From: Mermis nigrescens
Taxonomy: Eukaryota > Nematoda > Enoplea > Mermithida > Mermithidae
Assembly: GCA_036768485.1 (NCBI GenBank)
Contig: JAVLUZ010000608.1
Span: 508,501-572,500 of the forward strand
DNA length: 64,000 nt
Direction of reading: 5' to 3'
The translations under genes and the position numbers were made by a program. The notes beneath the pieces were generated by a model, which was given only the letters and a program-made list of their open reading frames with translations, was not told the DNA's origin and did not search any database. Positions within the stretch are counted from its first letter, which is position 1. The number at the start of each line of letters is the position of its first letter. Shown piece by piece: positions 46,395 through 58,999 of this stretch.

Positions 46395-46814
46395 GGAAAG
46401 TCAGCAAGCAGTGAACCGAATAAAAAACAACTAACCTTTTTGAAATCAGCGTAAAAAACTGGTTTAGAAACTTGTGCAAAGTGAAAGTCAGCCATTTTAA
46501 CTTAAAGGTTAAAAGCGCGTTGACAACTAGTCCGATTTCAGAGTAAGCGATCAGGGCGGCCTTAAACTTTTGAGCGGTACTGCAGCTTTGAAAATAAAGT
46601 CTGTCCATTTTTCGAGTTTTTAAAAAATATAAAATGGCTGCAAATGTTGTAAAGTAATAGAATAAGAATGTCGTACAGTATTGAGCAAAGCATGTTTGAC
46701 GGTAGGCAGCAGCCAAATTCTGGGAGGAATGGCGATCGGGCAAAATCGGTCAAGATAGGTACATACAAAAAATGAATCTGGCATCTGTCGATTTTTGAGG
46801 AATCCATCGGATTC

Positions 46815-47101
46815 TGGGGTATTCCTCACCAGATATGCCTGTGGGAGGGAGAACTTGGGGGAGTGTCTAGAGTAGACCCCGAAATGGAAAATTTTGCGGG
46901 TAAAATGATGCAAAACGAAGGCCAAAAACGGATGAAAATCGAAACTTGTCTTCAAAAGTGCTTTAAACTGCCCAGAAACTGTGTAATAACGTAGTTTTAA
47001 CGCTATGCTTATGCCAGTTTTCGAGGTCATCTGGCCAAAAAAGCTCAATTTTTGACCCCCCGTTCCCCCGATCGGCCATGCTGTGCATCTATGGTCCTGA
47101 C
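46815..47101 (+). mobile_element. Family M3 element
   Basis: It shows GGCCAAAAACGGATGAAAAT, AACTGTGTAATAACGTAGTT and ends CTGTGCATCTATGGTCCTGAC, beside which MITE M1 copy 22 inserted. Confidence 0.55.
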
Positions 47102-47344
47102 CATACGTGGGCAGCAAGAAAATTCTGGGGGGTGCAAGATTTTTTTGAAGGTCGAAAAATGGCCTTAAAAATGGTGGTATGGCGATAAAAACACCATTTT
47201 TCGACGTTTCTCATCAAGCACTATCCATTGGCATCAAAAAATTGCGAAAAAAACGAAAAAAATTTTCAAAAATTGAATTCTGGGGGGGTATTTTGGTTTC
47301 TGGGGGGGGGGGTGCATACCCCCAAACCCCCACGCCCAGGTGTG
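47102..47344 (+). mobile_element. hAT-like MITE M1, copy 22
   Basis: It starts CATACGTGGGCAGCAAG, ends CACGCCCAGGTGTG and has a perfect duplication GTCCTGAC at 47094-47101 and 47345-47352. Confidence 0.93.
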
Positions 47345-47352
47345 GTCCTGAC

Positions 47353-47665
47353 CAGACGTGCTCTTGAGGGGGCGAGGGGTTTGACACCCCAGAATGGCAA
47401 CTGACCCCCATAATTATCGATTTTTTTGTAAAACGTATAAAAGTCTTAAGAAGTGGCCGTTTTAAGCGTTTTTAGCCCATTTTTGGCTCAAAAATCTCAA
47501 ATTATACACACATTTTCTGGCCATATTTTGTTCAATTTACTCAATTTTTTCAACTTTTCAAATTTTTAAACGTTTTTACGTTCTAGAAAGAACGATCATC
47601 TCAAAAAAGGCACTTTTAAAAAAATATTGGGCCTGACCCCCAGAATTCCCATGCTGTACATTATG
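47353..47665. repeat. Family M2 piece
   Basis: It begins CAGACGTGCTCTTGAGGGGG, contains TTTTAGCCCATTTTTGGCTC and ends CATGCTGTACATTATGGTC. Confidence 0.5.
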
Positions 47666-47969
47666 GTCCTTTCACCACCCTATGTCCATGCGTGTCCGTA
47701 CTGACAGTAATATTTCTGTATTTTATTTTCGCTACTTCAATGAGGACAGAAAAAGTCGCGAGCAGGCTAATAATAAGTTAAATTATACATAATAAAGAAC
47801 GTTGAACCAAGGCAAAAGCTCCAAACGCGCAACGCAACACGCTAGGAAAATGAGGTCAGCGACAATGGACTCAAAAAATAGCACATATGAATTACTGTAG
47901 AATTCAGAATGTATCCCAGGCGGTACTCTGTTGTAAAAAAAGTTAAAATTAACAAAAAATGTCAAAATA

Positions 47970-48095
47970 AAGTGCCGAAAAATTTATGGTAGAGCAATAA
48001 AACACCATTTTTGAACTTTTCCCATCGACGTCTATCTATTGGCATCGAAAATAGAGAATATGAGTTAATAAATTTCAAAAATTCAATTTTAAGTC
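47970..48095 (+). mobile_element. Old relic of MITE M1
   Basis: Only the core survives: GCAATAAAACACCATTTTTG and CTATCTATTGGCATCG, with many changes and no ends. Confidence 0.5.
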
Positions 48096-49404
48096 CTTCT
48101 GAATATGAGATCCCTCAGCGCAGCACCAAAGTTTAAAGTCGTAAATTTTTGTAAAATATGACAGTTTAAACAAAATGTGCAAACATAAGTGGCAAAAATA
48201 AATTGGAAAAGCTATAAGAAAAGATAAGGAAATCGAACCGAATATAATTTCTCCTATGTTTATTCCGCTTTATTTCAATTTATTCTTTAATCTTTCTTCT
48301 CCTTATTTATTCTTGATGACGACTCAATTTGCATTAATTTTTATTTAATATTGCTTAGTTTTACTTTATTCGTAATAACAAGGCTATTTTAAACTGTCAT
48401 CGTCCTTCCACACGTTACACAGCACTCCATCCAATTTTCGATTTAAACACATTTTTTTATAAGCAACCGAAAAAATTCAAAAGTACAGACAATTGGAAAT
48501 GTTTTTTTTAAATTCAGTTTTTTACAATTCCTCAGCAAGTTTATTAGATCACTAGAATCTTAAAAATAAATACTTATTAAAGTGAGTAAGTGCAAAAAGC
48601 ACACAGAGGCAAAAACCTAGAAGACTGATTCAAATTAAGTTGTAAGAGCATTAGGACTTTAAAGTTTTCAAAATATCAATGTTAAACCTATAATTTATTG
48701 CAGGCGGAGTAAACGGTTTCCTAAATTGCAAACAAAATTCAGGGATTCAATTCATTTTAATAGGCTACAAACAACACAATGTCATTATTTTTTAAAAAAA
48801 TTTCGGAAATTCTGAAAATTTCAATTTTTTAGACCGAAAACTCAGAAGTAAATTATGTATGTATTTATTAAAAACGACAATAAGGGGTGAAACTGAAGTT
48901 TTTGGATTGAATTTTGTTTTACTAGAATAATACAGGAATTCATGGTCAGTTGTAAAGCCAGAGTCGAACAAAATGTGGTATTTTGACTCGCTGCCAAAAA
49001 TCTTTGCAACTTACTGTTGCGCTTTACATCATTTTAATTAATAGTTTATAAGTGCCAAATTCAAAATTTAAACAAGGCTATATTCTCATTTCATAGTAAT
49101 GAGCAATATTTCAATATTTAAGCTGAAATCGAGTTAAACAAGCCCACTGCAAGAAAACGACACGTAGGCGCCGAATCGCCACGAGCCCTTTCCACGAGTG
49201 TAAATAGAAAATTAGTGTAAAGTATCACCGAGCCTGATCCGTGTGTAAACGACGAAAAAGCTTAGTATTTGTAAAAAGACGAGGCTTTAAATTAGAAAAA
49301 ATGCAGCTAGCTTAAGCTAAATAATTCAACGTGACCAGTTCTCGACGAAATCAAACGATCGTAATAAAAGCCCACCGTCCTCAATCGATAAATCGATAAA
49401 TGGA
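48096..49404. other. Interval downstream of the deubiquitinase gene
   Basis: AT-rich and without recognised genes or repeats. It should contain the 3' UTR of the minus-strand gene next to 49405, but I see no secure polyadenylation site. Confidence 0.35.
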
Positions 49405-49503
49405 TTAGTCCGATTCGCCTTCTTCCATTTCGAAATTTGGATCGTTTAATTTATAACTCGTTTCTCGTCTTCTTGCGTATACTAACACATAAGCTCCCTT
49501 TGA
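49405..49503 (-). CDS. USP15-like: USP4/11/15-type deubiquitinase, last exon
   Basis: On the minus strand this follows TTTTCATTCAG and reads SKGAYVLVYARRR, then a tail NDPNFEMEEGESD and TAA (49405-49407). SK-A-YVLFY-RR is the closing beta strand of the USP4/11/15 catalytic fold, and an acidic C-terminal tail is usual there. The phase (0) matches the donor of the exon at 54355. It is too short to show as a long ORF and was found by searching for the expected motif. Confidence 0.85.
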   Translation of the reverse strand, partial: SKGAYVLVYARRRETSYKLNDPNFEMEEGESD

Positions 49504-49705
49504 CTGAATGAAAATATTTTCGGCAATAAAGGATTTTACAATATTGAGAGGATTTGGGGCCTAAGTGTGGCAGGGGATCGGGATATTCCACCCAAAGTCG
49601 ATCGTCCCTAATCCCCACTGAGGCCAAAAAATTTTTGACCCTCCGATTTTTGGCGAAAGCTTGCGCTTGTGGCCCTTTCTGCAATTTTTGGCTAATAATT
49701 GTAAG

Positions 49706-49949
49706 CATACGTGGGCAGCAAGAAAATTCTGGGGGGGGGGTGCAAGATTTTTTGAAGGTCAAAAATGGCCTTAAAAATGGTGGTATGGCGATAAAAACAC
49801 CATTTTTCGACGTTTCTCATCAAGCACTATCCATTGGCATCAAAAAATTGCGAAAAAAACGAAAAAATTTTCAAAAATTGAATTCTGGGGGTATTTTATT
49901 TCTGGGGGGGGGGTATTTTGGTTTCTGGGGGGCCCCACGCCCAGGTGTG
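49706..49949 (+). mobile_element. hAT-like MITE M1, copy 23, in a USP intron
   Basis: It starts CATACGTGGGCAGCAAG, ends GCCCAGGTGTG and has a perfect duplication ATTGTAAG at 49698-49705 and 49950-49957. Confidence 0.93.
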
Positions 49950-50713
49950 ATTGTAAGTCATATATACACACCCCTATACCCCATAAAATGATCGGAGACT
50001 CCAACCTAAATTTCGATCCATTACATGCACGATTTGAATTGGAAGAGGTTAAATATAAAAGAAGAATTCGGAACCAGCGAATTCGGAATGCGATTATTAT
50101 TTAATATAATTTCCAAATAATTCGTTGAATCTTACTATTTTATTATTTCTATTATTTAATTTTTATTGTTTACTGATTAATTTATATCACCTCATGACAT
50201 AACCATCAAAATAGATTAGGAGCTGCTCTAAAGAGGTGAAATCGAATTGTCTAGTCTTTTTCACGAGTAAATATATACATATACAAAGTTATTTTGGTGC
50301 GTATCCACCGTTTTTTAGCCTTTTTGGCTCAATAAACAGTCGATACGCACCAAAAACATCGTTTTTGGCGTTTCGGACGATTCCCCATCTTTTTAGAGCG
50401 CAAAAACAAAAAAAATTCGAATAAATATCGAAAAAATTTGATGAAATTGAACGAAATGTAGTCGAAAAACGACTATATGGCGCGAAGGTCCGAATATTTG
50501 ACACTTTAAAGCAAATAGATAGTGAAACATGCATAAAAAAGCACATTTTCTACGATTTTTTAGAGAAATCGCGAGCACACAGCCCCTTAAAGGCGGAGGG
50601 GAGAAGTATTACCCCTACCTTACGCTCACACCAAGACTTGAATCACTGCCAGACGCAGGCATATAGCTGGCCGTCCTATTTGAGAGGCAACACCATTTTT
50701 TGGGGGGACTGAG

Positions 50714-52844
50714 CAGTGATCGGCCGGGTACCCGGACCGGGCCCGGCCGATCATAGCAGGCCCGGGCCCGGGCCCGGCTGAACCACCGGGCCTCAACCGG
50801 GCCTCAAATAATTATCGTTAATATTTTAGACGTTTACTATTTCAGCTGTTGTCCGTATTTCTTATGAATTTGCTAGCCTGTGATTCTATTTAAATCCATT
50901 TGCCTTACTTCTGCCCACCTGCTCATTATCATATACTTGTCAACTTTAAATGTGCATTCATCTTCTTTACAACGCTTCAATCAGAGGCGTAGCCAGGATT
51001 TTGGTTCGGGGGCATACACAAAAACATTTTTTAAGACTAATTTTGCATTGAATGTTAGTAACGTTATGTACCTATACATAAGAAACTGAGTTTTTCGACC
51101 TTTAGTAGTGTAGCCTAGCTAATTTATGGGTTTCTGACAATCAGAAATACAAAAATGTTAATCAGCGCGAAACGCCCGAAAATTTTTGAAATTTTTACCG
51201 TTTTCATGTAGAATTTACGGTCTTCTAATTGACAAACAGTTCGGAAATCATAAGAGGCGCAAAGCACCAAGGAATTTAGTTAATCTTTTACTGTCCTTAA
51301 CATTTTGTAGCCTGTGAATACTAATATTCTGTGATATTTCGCCTGATTTAGGCTATTGAACGCAATGCTGAAGCTTTACAATAAGAAAGAACAATAACCA
51401 GCACCGCCATGCGCCGGATAAATTTTGACGTTTTAGCTCTTTAAACACAATTTATACCGCTTAAATCATACAGAACAGACAAATTAATTTCGGCAAACCC
51501 TTTTCCCTTTTCGTCCTCCCAAAAAATCTCGCTGCGCATGTACAACGAGATTTTACGGCGGGGGGCTGCGGTGGCGCGCTCAATCTTCCCCTAGAAAATT
51601 TTGTAAAATAAGCACTTCAATGTTAAATACTATCGCTAAAATTTTCGCAAAATCGGCCAAATCTCGGTTCTAAATTGAGCTCAAAACACTTAAAATTGAT
51701 GAAGTCCTACATTGTACAAGATTTCTGAGCTGAAACGCGCTTTTCGGTCTCTGCTAAGTATAAAGCGCAGCAAAGGGTGCTGCCAATAAGATATAAAATA
51801 GATGTATCAATGACAATTTTGTTCTTACCGTTTTTAGGCCCATTTGTGGCCTTCTTATTAACAAGATATAATTCAGGAAACAGAAAATGCGCAAAAACAT
51901 AAGAAAATTTGGCCATTCCTTTCATTTAAAATAGGATTATGTGTCCTGTCCTTGTAAAGAAAGACAAACAAAGCAAAGAATAGACAAACTGGTACACAAT
52001 CATTTTCGCACATTTACTCTTATGCTCAACAAGCATGCGCAGTTTCATTCAACGAACAAATAGAGCAATAAATCACTGAAGTGATGTGAATTGATCGATT
52101 ATTTTAGCTAATTTAAGCTTTTGAACTCATTGGATCTATATAACAATAAATGTAATAAAGACTCGGCGCGAAGCGCGGAAAATTTTTGACGTTTTTGCCT
52201 TTTTGAACTCAATTTTCTGGACACAGTTATTACACTCGAAAAATCACAAAATTTCTGAAAAATTTCGGGGGGGGCATGTGCCCCCAATGCCCCTAGCTAC
52301 GCCTATGGCTTCAATACGTGTCGTATCCTATACACTACACAATTTCAATTGACGTCAATGTACGCTATAGTTTGAGTTCTAAAATCCAAACAGCATATCT
52401 TCTATCCGACCATATCATAGTCGCTGTTATGTCTGAATGCATAAATTTAATGCTCAATTTCCTTTAAATATCTACATGGAATCTTGTGCTTTTTCAAACC
52501 GTGTTTAGTTGCACGTGCATTTTAGTAATGGAATTGCGCGCTATTGTATTAAAAACTTAGTTCTTGCTTGAATAATGCTACTAAAATCCTTGCTAACTAC
52601 TTAATTTATTTGTAGAAAAGATTGGATAATTAACAGAGCTGAGAATTCAAAAATCTTCTTGATACAGCAGTAAGCCTTGCGTTTGACAAATAACAAATGT
52701 AAAATCGGTCTAAATACGTATCTTATGCATAACATTATATTGGAAGCAAGGCATGTTGTTAGTATATAAGCCCGGGCCCGGTACCAAGCCCGGCAGCAAA
52801 GCCCGGGCCCGGGCCCGGTATTTTCTGAGCCCGGTCGATCACTG
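50714..52844. mobile_element. hAT-like element H5 with CCGGGCCC-rich ends, 2131 bp
   Basis: Ends are CAGTGATCGGCCGGG and, reversed, CAGTGATCGACCGGG, followed inward by repeated CCCGGGCCCGGG. A perfect 8-bp duplication GGACTGAG lies at 50706-50713 and 52845-52852. TIRs starting CAGTG with 8-bp duplications are the hAT hallmark. No transposase frame remains. Confidence 0.92.
50982..52307 (+). mobile_element. hAT-like element H1, copy 3, nested in H5
   Basis: It begins CAGAGGCGTAGCCAGG, ends AGCTACGCCTATG and has a perfect duplication GCTTCAAT at 50974-50981 and 52308-52315. Confidence 0.92.
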
Positions 52845-52985
52845 GGACTGAGCCCTAAAAGGTCAAAAATAGCACAAAATAACGTTTAAAAAGTCCTATT
52901 TTTCCAATTTTTCCGAATTTTTTGGGGGAAAGAGTCCGATCCGAGCCCTCCCCCATTCCCCCCTTGATACGTGCCTAGTCAGACG

Positions 52986-54348
52986 ATTATCAGCTATCAG
53001 ATATTTTCTGCAAGATTTTTGGGTATGAAATTAGCACAGTACTTGAACTTATTTCAATGCGCCGACTAGTATATACATTTCAGTTTTGTTTACCCATAGA
53101 ATGCCTAGAATGAAGTTAACATGATCATCTCAGAAGTGAAAATTTTTTTATAAATGCTCATATTTTTTACTTACAAAAACGACAAAACTAGTCAGAATTA
53201 GACAAAAATACTAAAAATGCAGTTTTTTACATTAAAAAAGTAAGCTAGAATGCTTTAACCATTTGTTATATTTGACCTGCAAAAAAGGCTAGAACTGCAA
53301 ATTTAGAGGTCCCAACTTTTGGGAATCCACGCCGTGAACTTTCGACCTCGGGAAACTACAGTCGCGAGTTTTCCCTCTCATCTGAAATCGGCCGATTACC
53401 CACATCCAAAATTTTGAGCCGTTACATGTTAAGTGTCTGCCCACGATAGGTGCACGATGTCAGGGTCAGCAAGGGGGGGGGGTGAAATACCGAAAATCCA
53501 AAACAGTAAATTTAACATTCACGATTTTTTTGCTGTTTCAACGATCAAACTGATCAAAATAGCCAATAAAACGTTGTTTCGTGGTAATATCGCATTTTAA
53601 AAGCATTTTTATTTCCATTTTGACTGCATTTTAACACTTTTGATACTAGAAAATGCAGAAATTTATCAATTTTTGGCGATTTTTCGAGTTAAAAAAGACA
53701 ACAAATTTCGATAATTTTACTGCTTTTGATCTCAAAAATGATGCTAAAAAACGTTCCATCAGCTCGAAATCGCCGGAACAGAATATATAAAATAAAAAAT
53801 ATAAAATATAAAAAATATAAGTAATAATATATAAATATAATATAAATTTATAAAAATAAAAATTTCTTTTGAATATATAGAAAATATAAAATATATAAAA
53901 TATACCTGAAAAAATATAAAATATACCCACCTTTAATTTGTTACTCAACGAAATTTAAACAATGCTATTTAGTGACTATTACAACTGTACCCTTAAAGCG
54001 TTTCTCTGTATTACTGTATATTTCGTTTATAATTCGTAATGTTTATTAATTTTTATACTAACCCCTCTATACTTTATGATTAAGCGCCCTTAACTTCAAG
54101 GCGCGAACAATGTTCTCTTAAAAAAGCACACACAACGCCCATGTGGGATTAGATACGTTGAAAATATAATTACCTCGGGACCTAATATTAAAATGTTAAT
54201 TTCCAGCTTGAATTTGTGGAAAACTAATCAAAATTTCAAATTTCCGACAACCCAAACGACATATTTTTCGCAAATCGATTAGAAATATTTTTTATCTTGT
54301 TTAGTATAAAAACTTCTTTAAGCCAAAAATTAAAAAAAACAACAAAAT
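52986..54348. other. USP intron DNA, AT-rich
   Basis: A repeat piece with CGAGTTTTCCCTCTCATCTG and GAGCCGTTACATG occurs at about 53290-53470, and an (AAATATA)n-like tract at 53785-53930 that yields a spurious Phe/Tyr/Ile-rich frame on the minus strand. No exon recognised. Confidence 0.4.
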
Positions 54349-54354
54349 TCTTAC

Positions 54355-54443
54355 TACAACTTCCGTGTCGTCGACCGATGCTACTCGTGAATCGTCGAAC
54401 AAATACCACTTTTGCGAATATTTATTTTTAGCGAACGCCGTAT
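54355..54443 (-). CDS. USP15-like: USP4/11/15-type deubiquitinase, Asp-box exon
   Basis: It reads (T)AFAKNKYSQKWYLFDDSRVA then SVDDTEVV and ends at the donor GTAAGA. KWY.FDDS is the box that holds the catalytic Asp of USP enzymes, and AFAKN continues the His box of the preceding exon. The acceptor side is odd: TTTTAG is followed by ATACGG, and the frame joins to the previous exon only if that exon ends two bases before ATACG (see findings). Confidence 0.83.
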
Positions 54444-54557
54444 CTAAAACAGAACATTAAAAGTCAATAAATAAATAAATTAATCAATTAATTGAATAAT
54501 TAATTAATAATTATTGTATTTTGAAAATATTTATCTTAAAAAACAAATAATACGTAT

Positions 54558-54661
54558 AGTGACCGCCGCCCAGACCGCCGTAATGATTAGAGACGGCGAT
54601 CAGGTCGTACAAGGCGTCTTGAGAATCGTCGTTAACGATCCAGGGTCGAACATTCAATTTT
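54558..54661 (-). CDS. USP15-like: USP4/11/15-type deubiquitinase, His-box exon
   Basis: After TTTTCTTCAG it reads KLNVRPWIVNDDS, then ALYDLIAVSNHYGGLGGGHY. The sequence YDLIAVSNHYGG.GGGHYTA is the catalytic His box of USP4/11/15, complete with the GGGHY motif. Phase agrees exactly with the exon at 56916-57065 (codon GAA split GA/A). The 3' border is uncertain, at 54554 or 54558, because the only GT donor gives a frameshift to the next exon. Confidence 0.87.
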
Positions 54662-54972
54662 CTGAAGAAAAAAATCAATAATAACGAAAACTGACATTTT
54701 TTAAAACTTTCTTACGCAGTATACCGGAAACGATACAATATTTGAACAGTTTAAACCAGAATTGAAATACTCGAAAGACATTTAAAATGCGACCGCAACT
54801 TGTGCAACTTTTTACATTTTGTTCAGCACATGTACGTTGTTTACACTATTAAGTCACCTTTACTACATTACGTTCACTTTACACCGATGACTCACGTCAC
54901 TCTTTAAACAGTTCCAACCAATTTAAGAAAAACAGATTAAAAAACATCAAGACATTTTAAGCGGGTCGCAAC

Positions 54973-56188
54973 CAGACATGCACGTGGGGGGTTTGGGGGT
55001 CTAGACCAGACATACACTTTAGGGAAGGGGTTTGGGGGTCCTGAAACCCTAGAATGGAAAAATGGAAAAGTTCATGGGAAAAATGAGGCAAAATAAAGGC
55101 CAAAAACGAATGGTAATCGGAAAATTTTATTCAATAGTGCTTCAAATTGAGTAAAAACTGTGTAATAATGTAGTTTTAATGCTATTTGAACGCCTAAATA
55201 AGTTTTAAGGTCATTTTGGCCCAGAAAAATCCAATTTTAGACCCCCCCAGGTCGGCCATTCTGTGCATCTATAGTCTGGACCCCTAAATACGTGCACATA
55301 GGGGGTGAAAGGCATACGTAGGCAGCAAGAAAATTCTGGGGGGGTGCAAGATTTTTTAAAGGTCAAAAAGTGGCCTTAAAAATGGTGGTATGGCGATAAA
55401 AACACCATTTTTCGACGTTTCTCATCAAGCACTATCCATTAGCATCAAAAAATTGCGAAAAAACGGAAAAATTTTTAAAAATTCAATTTTGGGGGGTATT
55501 TTGATTTCTGGGGGGTGGGGTATTTTAATTTCAGGGGGTGCATACCCCCAGACCCCCTACCACGCCCAGGTGTGGTGAGGAGGTATTACCCCCCGCTGAA
55601 GGGTCAGCCAGACTTGTACTGACTAGCGATTTAGCGCTGAAGGAACCTTTTTTTTGCATCATTTTTGAGGTCAAAAGCAGTGAAAATTTCTAGATAACTT
55701 TTATGTATTTTTTACCCAGAAAGCGCCGATAAATGGTCAATTTCTGTATTTTTCAGTCCTAAAAGTGATATAATGCCGTCAAAATGGACTACAAATACTG
55801 TAAATAATGCGAAATTACCACGAAAAGACGTTTTATAGCCTATTTTGACCATTTTGGTCGTTTGGACTACAAAAAGTTTGTGAACGTTAAATTCACTGTC
55901 TTAGATTTCTGACATTTCACCCCCACTGCCGACCCTGACCCTGTGCGCCTATGTTCCCTAGAATGAAAACAAGGAAAATTTAGTGGGGGAAAATGAGTCA
56001 AAATGAAGGCCAAAAACGGATGAAAATTGAAAATTTTCTCCAAAAGTGCTTAAAATTGTCCAGAAACTGTGTAATAACGTAGTTTTAACGCTATTTTAGC
56101 GCTTATAAATAGTTTTAGAGGTCGTTTTGGCTCGAAAAAAACCCAATTTCTGACCCCTCCCCAATTTCAGCCATGCTGCGCCTCTATG
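54973..56188. mobile_element. Composite family M3 element in a USP intron
   Basis: The outer ends CAGACATGCACGTGG and GCGCCTCTATG are flanked by a perfect 8-bp duplication GTCGCAAC at 54965-54972 and 56189-56196. Inside are two M3 halves with AACTGTGTAATAA.GTAGTT at about 55155 and 56070, and MITE M1 copy 24 between them. This shows that M3 also makes 8-bp duplications. Confidence 0.8.
55313..55574 (+). mobile_element. hAT-like MITE M1, copy 24
   Basis: It starts CATACGTAGGCAGCAAG and ends CACGCCCAGGTGTG, with weakly matching flanks. Confidence 0.85.
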
Positions 56189-56492
56189 GTCGCAACTAGT
56201 TTTACTTTTGCTTTTTGCCTTTCATTATGTACGCTGTTTACACAATTACGTCCACTTCACACTATTACGTTTACTTTACACTGATAACATAAGTCAGTGT
56301 TTAAACGGTTTCAATTAGCGCTTTGTTTATAACCCGAATTAAAACATTCAAGACATTTTAAGCGCGTTGCAAGCAATACGGTTTCTTTTGCTTTTTCTAC
56401 TTTAGCATGTACATAATGCTGTTTAAACTATTTCGTCCACTCTACACTATTACCTTTATTTTACACTGCCAACGCACGTAGATGCTGCGAAG

Positions 56493-57217
<725 letters not shown>

Positions 57218-57680
57218 TTAAAGCAAGTCCAGTAGGTTGGATAAAACGCGAAAAACACAAACAAAGCGCTTATAACAAGTGCGTAAACAATAAAAATTTG
57301 AACTAAAGAATAAAATGAATTGAGCGTTAGTTATTAAAATAAAAGTAATTACTGTACTTATGTATCAATTGCAGATTTTTACCCAATGACCATAAAATCT
57401 GAATTTCAAATATTTTAACAAAAATTGCGAATCATTTAAACTAATTATAAAAAAATAAGTTCAAAGCGAAAAAACCAACAGCATTATTTGCGATAACAGC
57501 TTCCGCTTCATATCGAACGATAAATGCAGATTTTATCAAATAAGTAAATTCGTTTATTTGTAAATTTACACTACACAAAATTTATAAATAGCCAGAAACG
57601 CTTCACAATTTCCAGGCATTCAAACAACGTTTGTCATCAAGAGAATGAGGCGGAAATTTTCGAATTGTTATATTACTAGG

Positions 57681-58291
57681 CGGTTTTTTTGGTATTCCGC
57701 AAAGACTTTTTCCGATGTACATACAAGGACTGTACAAAAATTTTTGGAAAGACAAAAACTGTAAAAAGGTGTAAAATTCCCAGGAATTTTAGGCGCTTCG
57801 CGCCGAAATGACTAATTTTCTGTTGCATACATACATGTAAAAGGGGGATGAGGGCTACCCCACCCAAAGTCGGACGTTCCCCCATCCCCTCCCCAAAACC
57901 AGAAAATTTTTGACCCCCGACCGAGTTATGGAAAAAAATTGGAATTTTTTGGCCGTTTTTGGTCAAAAATTGGGGGTACCCCCCTGAAAATGGCCGGACC
58001 CCCCAAAATTTCGAGCCGTTACATGTATGGTTGTATGTGTCTTCAAAATGACAAAATTTGCATTTAAAAAAGAAAAAAGTCAAATTTTTGTGAGTTTTAA
58101 GTATTTTTCTGCGGCCAGAAGCCTAGCAACGGCTAAAGTACACTACCGAAATTCGAAAAACCGTGTCGTACAATACAGGAAGCGCTACTATACCATATTA
58201 TAGCACCTGAAACTTTCCAGATACAAAATGTACAAAGACTTTTGTGGACTATCTTTGTACATGTACAAAGGACCTTGTACAAAAAACACTG
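57681..58291. mobile_element. hAT-like MITE H2, copy 3, in a USP intron
   Basis: The left end reads CGGTTTTTTTGGTATTCCG and the right GTACAAAAAACACTG, with flanks TTACTAGG and TTACTACG (7 of 8). The right side has the palindrome CTTTGTACATGTACAAAG. Confidence 0.78.
57830..58029. mobile_element. Small MITE (CATACATGTAA ends), nested in H2 copy 3
   Basis: Ends CATACATGTAAAAGGGG and GAGCCGTTACATGTATG are inverted. Flanks GTTGCATA and GTTGTATG agree at 6 of 8. Related pieces occur near 49555-49650, 53290-53470 and 63290. Confidence 0.7.
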
Positions 58292-58299
58292 TTACTACG

Positions 58300-58962
58300 G
58301 CTATATTTACAAAATACTTAGTATACATCTGCTCTCACTTCTTACTTTACACTAAAAAATTGGTCAACAAATCTTCCGCTTCTCTTAATACGCTAATGCT
58401 CATCTACTTACACGAACGAGGAACGACGAGAAAATAAGAATATGCCGAAGAATGATAATAAATAGAAAAAACAAAAAATACAGTAAAGTTGGAAAATTAA
58501 ACCGATTTAACATGAAAAAATTTCGTCAATTCAAAAATAATAATAAATTGAAAGACGAAAAAACACAGTAAAGTCGAAGAGGTGTAAAGTCAAAAAATTA
58601 AATCTAATTAAATTTCTGGCAATTCAAAACTTGAAATGCTTTAAATCAAAACCTTTTGTCAATCAATAACGATTAGTTTACATCAGCTTTGCGAAAACGA
58701 ACTTATTATCCGCGCACGATTCAGTTTAAACTACGAACAATCGCCAAGCTTAAAACGCCAGTATAAATATGAAGAGCTCGTTGTATGCTAAAACCTGCGG
58801 CTATATCTACCTTTACGATTATTTATTATTTTAATTTTTGTATTTTAATTTTATTGTTTTATTTTTATTTTCAATTTTATTTATATTTATTATTTATTAA
58901 TATTTAATTTATTTTTTATTCTTCATTTATTGATTTTGTATTATAATTTCATTATTTTTGTA
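58300..58962. other. USP intron, low-complexity AT
   Basis: Runs of TTTTATTT-type sequence at 58800-58960 and no exon or element ends. Confidence 0.4.
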
Positions 58963-58999
58963 CTACTTAACACCGAATTTCCTACAATGAGACGCGTAC

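Larger units (their letters stand above)
44788..46582 (-). mobile_element. Tc1-like DNA transposon, decayed
   Basis: Inverted ends are CAATGCCGCTCAAAAGTT (left) and, reversed, CAGTACCGCTCAAAAGTT (right). The left flank ends in TA and the right begins CA, so one of the expected TA duplications has mutated. About 1.8 kb includes a 390-bp later insertion (45386-45775). The interior encodes a Tc1 transposase on the minus strand in pieces. Confidence 0.88.
50656..52977. mobile_element. hAT-like MITE H3, copy 2, opened by a nested hAT element
   Basis: The left end CAGGCATATAGCTGGCCG and right end TGATACGTGCCTA match the ends of the intact copy at 30360-30530, inverted in order. Flanks GCCAGACG and GTCAGACG agree at 7 of 8. 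All of the interior from 50706 to 52852 is a later insertion. Confidence 0.85.

Noticed and set aside
53646..53948. Phe/Tyr/Ile-rich frame in the USP intron
   Set aside because: It comes from an AATATA-type low-complexity tract; no USP exon motif is present.
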